A stretch of DNA of 64,000 nucleotides, from the NCBI GenBank assembly GCA_025667525.1, contig CM046878.1, positions 510,950,274 to 511,014,273 of the forward strand, in the 5' to 3' direction. Positions 59,967 to 64,000 of the stretch are shown one piece after another. The notes beneath the pieces are model-generated. The model was not told where the DNA came from and did no database searches. It was given only the letters and a program-made list of their open reading frames with translations. The first letter of the stretch is position 1. Every line of letters begins with the position of its first letter. A program made the position numbers and the translations under genes. The stretch is from Glebionis coronaria. Taxonomy: Eukaryota; Streptophyta; Magnoliopsida; Asterales; Asteraceae.

Positions 59967-60253
59967 TCTTTTCGTAAAGATTAACGGTTTTTAGTGAGAC
60001 AAATGGGATTTTGGGATCCGTTCCCTGTGAACGTTACTTTCGGCAGCGTAAAATTTCAAAAATCCAAAATAAAATAAATAAATAAATATCATAAAAAGCA
60101 ATTCTTTCGTAAGTTTTGCAACCAAAAAAAAAATTAATTAAAAAATCACAACAACTAACACTTTCCTTAGTGTAACTCCCAAAAATATTTCTCTCAATCC
60201 TCTATTGTGTTTAATTCTTTTTCTCAACCCTTCTAATTTTTATTTTTTCATAG
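59967..60253 (+). other. Y leader with possible intron
   Basis: GTAAAGATTAACGG at 59974 (as in X) could be a donor. TTTTATTTTTTCATAG ending at 60253 could be an acceptor just before the cysteine-rich frame, which lacks a nearby in-frame ATG of its own. Confidence 0.4.
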
Positions 60254-61851
60254 ATTCATATTGCGTAGGGGATGGGAGACCATTGTATGGTTTTCAATCA
60301 TGTCAATGGTGTACATGTGAGCGGTGCGGAAATGCTATCGACAAAACACAATTTGGATTTTGTCCCTCGTGCAATTCGACTAACTCATCCTTTGCTCCTA
60401 ATGCACTTTCTTCCCCCTCTTGCATTTATTGTAGAAGCAATTCTCATTGGCATGTCTCGTGTCCTATTCGATACCCGTCTCAGGACGAGCAAGAAACGGG
60501 TTACAATTATGACAATCGTAATAGCTATCCACAAGACGCACTGGGTTTTTCTCAATACCCGTGTTGCAATCATTGTGGGGGCCCTCACGATACTTCTTAT
60601 TGTCAGCCAATGAATAATTATGAGCCAAATCCGTGTCCTCATTTTTCTTCACCGATGGATAATTATGAACCAAATCCGTGTTCTAATTCTTATCAACCGA
60701 TGAATTACTATGAGCCACATCCGTGCTATAATTCCGGTTTTTAAAATTTTAAGCCCCCACAACCTACCCTCCATCATCATTCCTCTCAGGAAGTTGGTTT
60801 GGATCCAACACTCACTAGTATGGAAAACATTATTCAACGACTGAATCGACTCCAAGCTAAATTGGAAGAGGATCAACGACAAGAGCAAGTAGCTAATCTT
60901 AGTGCTTATACCCCTCCTCTTGTGCGTCCATACTACTATTATGATGATGATGACGAGGATGATGTTTATGATCTCAACCCATCTTCTGGGATTACTACTC
61001 CTACTCTTGATATCCCTAATGCGTCTAAGGATAGTGATTCATCGAGTGAGATTAGTGATTTTGGTCTCGACAAATTCTTTGATGAGGTTTGTGATGTACC
61101 GACTTTTGTGGAACCTATGGAAGAGGTTGCTCTTACTAATGACATTTCTCCATGTTATGAGAATTTCACGTTTGAATTTTCTCCTTTTCACCCATTTACA
61201 CCAGGAGATGAGGGCTATGTCGATTTATTCTCTCCGGCTTACGAGAAGTTCACTGATGAACTTGCTCTTGTAGATGAGGTGGAAGATGTTATTCTTCGCG
61301 ACCGTTTATTGAAAGTTCATCTTCTTATTTCTCAAATTGAAGCGTTGAATTCTCCTCCTATTAATGACTCTTTACCTCCGTCTATTACACCCGTTGAGTA
61401 TAATGACCCATTGCTGGAAGAAATTGATAATCTCTCAATAACTCCGGGTATTGATGATGATGACACGGAGGGGGATATTCTTTTTGATAATTTGCTACAT
61501 GAAGATATTGTCCCAAGTCCCCCTCCCGAGCACCTTTCCTCCCAACCATTAGAATCCATCACCGAGGATGAGTGCTTTGACCCGAGAGGTGACATTGACT
61601 ATTATATGATTGATAACCTTCCGGCTTTGCCGCTGTCTGAGCATCAATTGTCTTTGGGGGATGACAATTCGCTTACTTTACCCACCCCTCCTCCCGTGGA
61701 TCACGACCTCACATACTTCTCGTATGTTGAGCGGACTTTTCTACCATTCAAGACTTATCTTCCTGCCTCTCCTTTATTAATGTCCTCCGGGAACGAGGAC
61801 AAGGTCTTTGATCCCGGTATTACATTCGAGGCTTCCCCATGTACCATTTAA
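60254..61851 (+). pseudogene. Y zinc-knuckle and acidic protein, one in-frame stop
   Basis: One frame from the acceptor-like AG to TAA 61849-61851, broken by TAA 60742-60744. Residues are counted from codon 60205. Cysteine cluster C33/C36/C38/C41 with C53/C56; zinc knuckle CIYCRSNSHWHVSC (C73, C76, H81, C86, CX2CX4HX4C); second knuckle CNHCGGPHDTSYC (C121-C133), the short form also present in X and Athila gag. Three repeats of about 16 residues (PMNNYEPNPC type) follow. After the stop comes a coiled-coil-like MENIIQRLNRLQAKLEEDQ (ATG 60820), then a long Asp/Glu/Pro-rich tail ending SSGNEDKVFDPGITF. There is no capsid, protease or polymerase domain. The start codon is unclear. It resembles non-autonomous Asteraceae element proteins (memory). 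Confidence 0.65.
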
Positions 61852-63673
61852 TGCGGGGACGAGTCAGGCTCGTGACTCGGTAAACAAAAACAAGCGCTTT
61901 TTGGGAGGCAACCCGATTATCTATCTATCTTTATTTTTTTCCATCATAAGTGTAAGGGGAGCCCCGTAGGTGTTTGTTGTTTTATTTCTTATGATGTGCA
62001 GGGATTGGATCTTTCAAAGATACATTTTTGATGACTTTTGACGACCCGTGATTCCGTGTACCCGTCCGGGTTCTATCCTAAACTCTTTTGATTCACTATT
62101 TTATATTTTTCAATATTAAAATAGGAATCACTTTAGTTGTCTCTTCCTTAGCAAGATTTAAACAAAGTGCATAATGTCCTAATTGTAGGGGAGTTTACTC
62201 CTACATGCTTAAACATTGAGGACAATGTTTATATTAAATGTAAGGGGGATTTCTATCGAAATTAAGTGGGATTTTCCATGAATTTGACCTCATTTTAACC
62301 GAAAATTTGATTTTTCGACATTTTTCAAAAATTTTAGTCTATTTTGGCCTAGTTGTAGTTTCCTTTATTATTGTTATTTTCTCTTAGTAAAATAAAATGG
62401 TTTTAGCGAGTTTAGATGTCTTTGATATATTAGGCCCGCCGTGAATATTTTGACTCAACCCGAGTTTACTTATCCAAGTTTACTCTAGCTAGTATCCTTA
62501 ACCATGTAGACCTTAATTGGTTTATTAGGCAAAGCATCCACGAGTCTCATTCCTTGAGATTTTAAATTGTGGAGAACGAGAGATGATAGAGCTAGTTACA
62601 AGTTTGGTATTCTTTCATTAACTTATGTAAGTTAGTTATGAACTCTTTCCCCCATCACTTATATATAAATAAATGCAATAAGTAAGGTCGTACGATTTGA
62701 AAAATTACTTACCTTCTAGCCCAAGATCGTTTAAAAGTTGCTCGGGATTAATTAGAGTTCATAGCCAAGGCATAACTTATTGAAACGGGACGCGAAGATT
62801 GGCGAGTCCAAAAAGGCCCTAACAAGGCATGAGGATTCCATTTTGTTGCTAAATATCCAAGATGATGTGAAGAATCATCATTCTAAAATCAATATGAAGG
62901 ATCAAGACACACGACGAAAAGCAATCACTCCTATAAAGATCATAGATAAATCTATCCGAAAAGACCCTAACAAGGTATGAGGATAAATAGATCCAAGTAT
63001 GAAAAGGAGCCGTATCGTGGTCAACATTTGAAGAATATCTCAACTACTCCAATTGAAGATATACACTATTTACGAAGAGAAGACCATAATTTTAAGATCG
63101 TCTTCTCAAGATTCGAAGTATGAAGTAAATGCCAAATATCGGTCCGAGAAAGGTCTCAAATCGTGAAACGAGTTATGCCAAGATATGAACTTTATGAGGT
63201 TTCGAGAAGCGGTTTTAAAAGATTTTGTCCTTTAGCTAACTATGGATTATATCGTCCTACTTTATTTTCAGCGTAAATAACCTATCGAAATAAATCAAAA
63301 ATGCATCCACGTGATCATTCAAGACAATAATAAAATATAAGAGATACACCTAGGAATAAGGGGGTCTAAGAGATTAATTGAACCACATGAGTAAGTGTTA
63401 GTTGTGCTAACTTGTAGCAACAATGATCTCGTTTTTAAGCTTAGCATGGGGAACGTGAAACTTGAGGATGATTAACATTCATGACACAAAAGCCCTAATG
63501 TAAGTCTTAGATTTCTTTACAAGTTTCTTCCTTCTGGCATTTTGTAATTTTCTATCTTTTTAAAGTTTCCTTAGTGTCTAGTATCTAATAAAGGCCAAGG
63601 TGGGTTGATTATGATGGAGAATGTAAATTTTGCTTTGAAACTAATGCATTTCATGAGGTCATTGCAATGGTCA
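61852..63673 (+). other. Y 3' untranslated region with conserved hairpins
   Basis: Shared with X. GAGTCAGGCTCGTGACTC at 61861-61878, TTGGGAGGCAACCC at 61901-61914, AACATTG-AGGA-CAATGTT at 62212-62229, followed by AAATGTAAGGGGGA. The rest is colinear with X (41390-43130), with local length changes such as an extra stretch near 62830-62885. No supported ORF (62780 and 63605 frames rejected). Confidence 0.7.
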
Positions 63674-63686
63674 AGTGTAGAGGATT
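63674..63686 (+). other. Y polypurine tract
   Basis: AGTGTAGAGGATT directly before TGATAGG. It has GAGGATT where the linkers have GGGGATT. Confidence 0.7.
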
Positions 63687-64000
63687 TGATAGGTGTGAAA
63701 ACATCCATCCTTTTACCACTTAAAACAATTAAAAACGAGACCATAACGTGTATTATATGTCATAAATGTCAGAATTATGTGTGGTTTGTGTTTTTGTTGT
63801 GTTTTAGGATCAAAATATGAAAAAGGAAGAAAACACGGGCTTTTATCGAAGAAAAAGACAAAAGACGAAGTCAAAAGATCAAGAGTGCAAAATATTGGAA
63901 GTCAATGGGCCTATTTTGAAGATTTATTGAAGAAAAGGACTAAAGGCGGAAGATTTACAAGTCGAAGAACACAAGTCTAATAAATGAAGAAATTATAAGA
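63687..64000 (+). repeat. Y LTR 4, start only
   Basis: Begins TGATAGGTGTGAAAACATCC and follows the other Y LTRs to the window edge, including the lysine-rich U3 frame. Confidence 0.88.

Larger units (their letters stand above)
54093..64000 (+). mobile_element. Element 'Y': tandem LTR array plus non-autonomous internal region, right end cut
   Basis: Three full LTRs (54093-56020, 56043-57958, 57981-59948) head to tail, joined by 22-bp linkers. The internal part is 59949-63686, and a fourth LTR starts at 63687 and leaves the window. LTR ends are TGATA...AATCA. The LTR starts and the 3' UTR are shared with X, while the coding part is different. Left flank TGTAC (54088-54092) is the candidate target duplication; its partner is outside. 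Confidence 0.85.

Overview
This window looks like the repeat-packed, intergenic part of a plant nuclear genome. I see no host gene, tRNA, rRNA or bacterial feature. It is AT-rich, every recognisable protein comes from an LTR retrotransposon, and the wording of the gag/pol proteins (Athila-type FMGPFPSS integrase, SIRE-type and Tork-like copia RT, acidic non-autonomous ORFs ending in KVFDPGI) resembles what I remember from Asteraceae, perhaps Anthemideae. That host guess is from memory and was not tested.

Layout, left to right. 1-12904: Athila-type Ty3/Gypsy element (plus strand) with the tail of its 5' LTR, a broken gag-pro-pol and a 4.28 kb 3' LTR. 12905-20217: 3' part of a SIRE-like Ty1/Copia element ('copia-1') with three extra ORFs and a 1.58 kb 3' LTR; Athila sits inside it. 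20218-22727: RT/RNase H and 3' region of a second SIRE-like element ('copia-2'), into which copia-1 is inserted. 22728-28170: minus-strand copia 'A' (3' LTR, long 3' UTR, decayed RT/RNase H). 28171-28513 plus 52551-54092: 3' LTR and 3' UTR of a related minus-strand copia 'B'. 28519-52545: a minus-strand Tekay/Del-type chromovirus inserted in B (TSD CCTTT on both sides), one of whose LTRs carries about 1.17 kb of (TA)n. 36026-44810: a non-autonomous, Athila-like gag-pro element 'X' inserted in the Tekay gag (TSD TCCAC on both sides). 54093-64000: element 'Y', relative of X, starting with three complete LTRs in tandem joined by 22-bp PBS/PPT linkers, then an internal region with a zinc-knuckle/acidic ORF, then the start of another LTR at the window edge.

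The insertions form a relative timeline: copia-2 is the oldest substrate; copia-1 and copia A landed in it; Athila landed in copia-1; B in A; Tekay and Y in B; X in Tekay. Every long ORF carries stops, frameshifts or missing catalytic residues, so none of the copies looks autonomous today.

The most unusual points are: (1) the tandem LTR array in Y whose linkers consist only of an 18-nt tRNA-Asp-type primer site overlapping the polypurine end; (2) a recurring GC-rich palindromic module (GGTTCC...GATAAGGAACCGCC) found four times in copia-1, once ahead of each extra ORF and once just upstream of the LTR TATA region; (3) two related proline-rich CxCC ORFs in copia-1; (4) X and Y sharing LTR ends, 3' UTR and RNA hairpins while carrying unrelated proteins, with Y encoding gag-type zinc knuckles but no capsid; (5) LTR-specific minisatellites replacing one another at the same LTR position.
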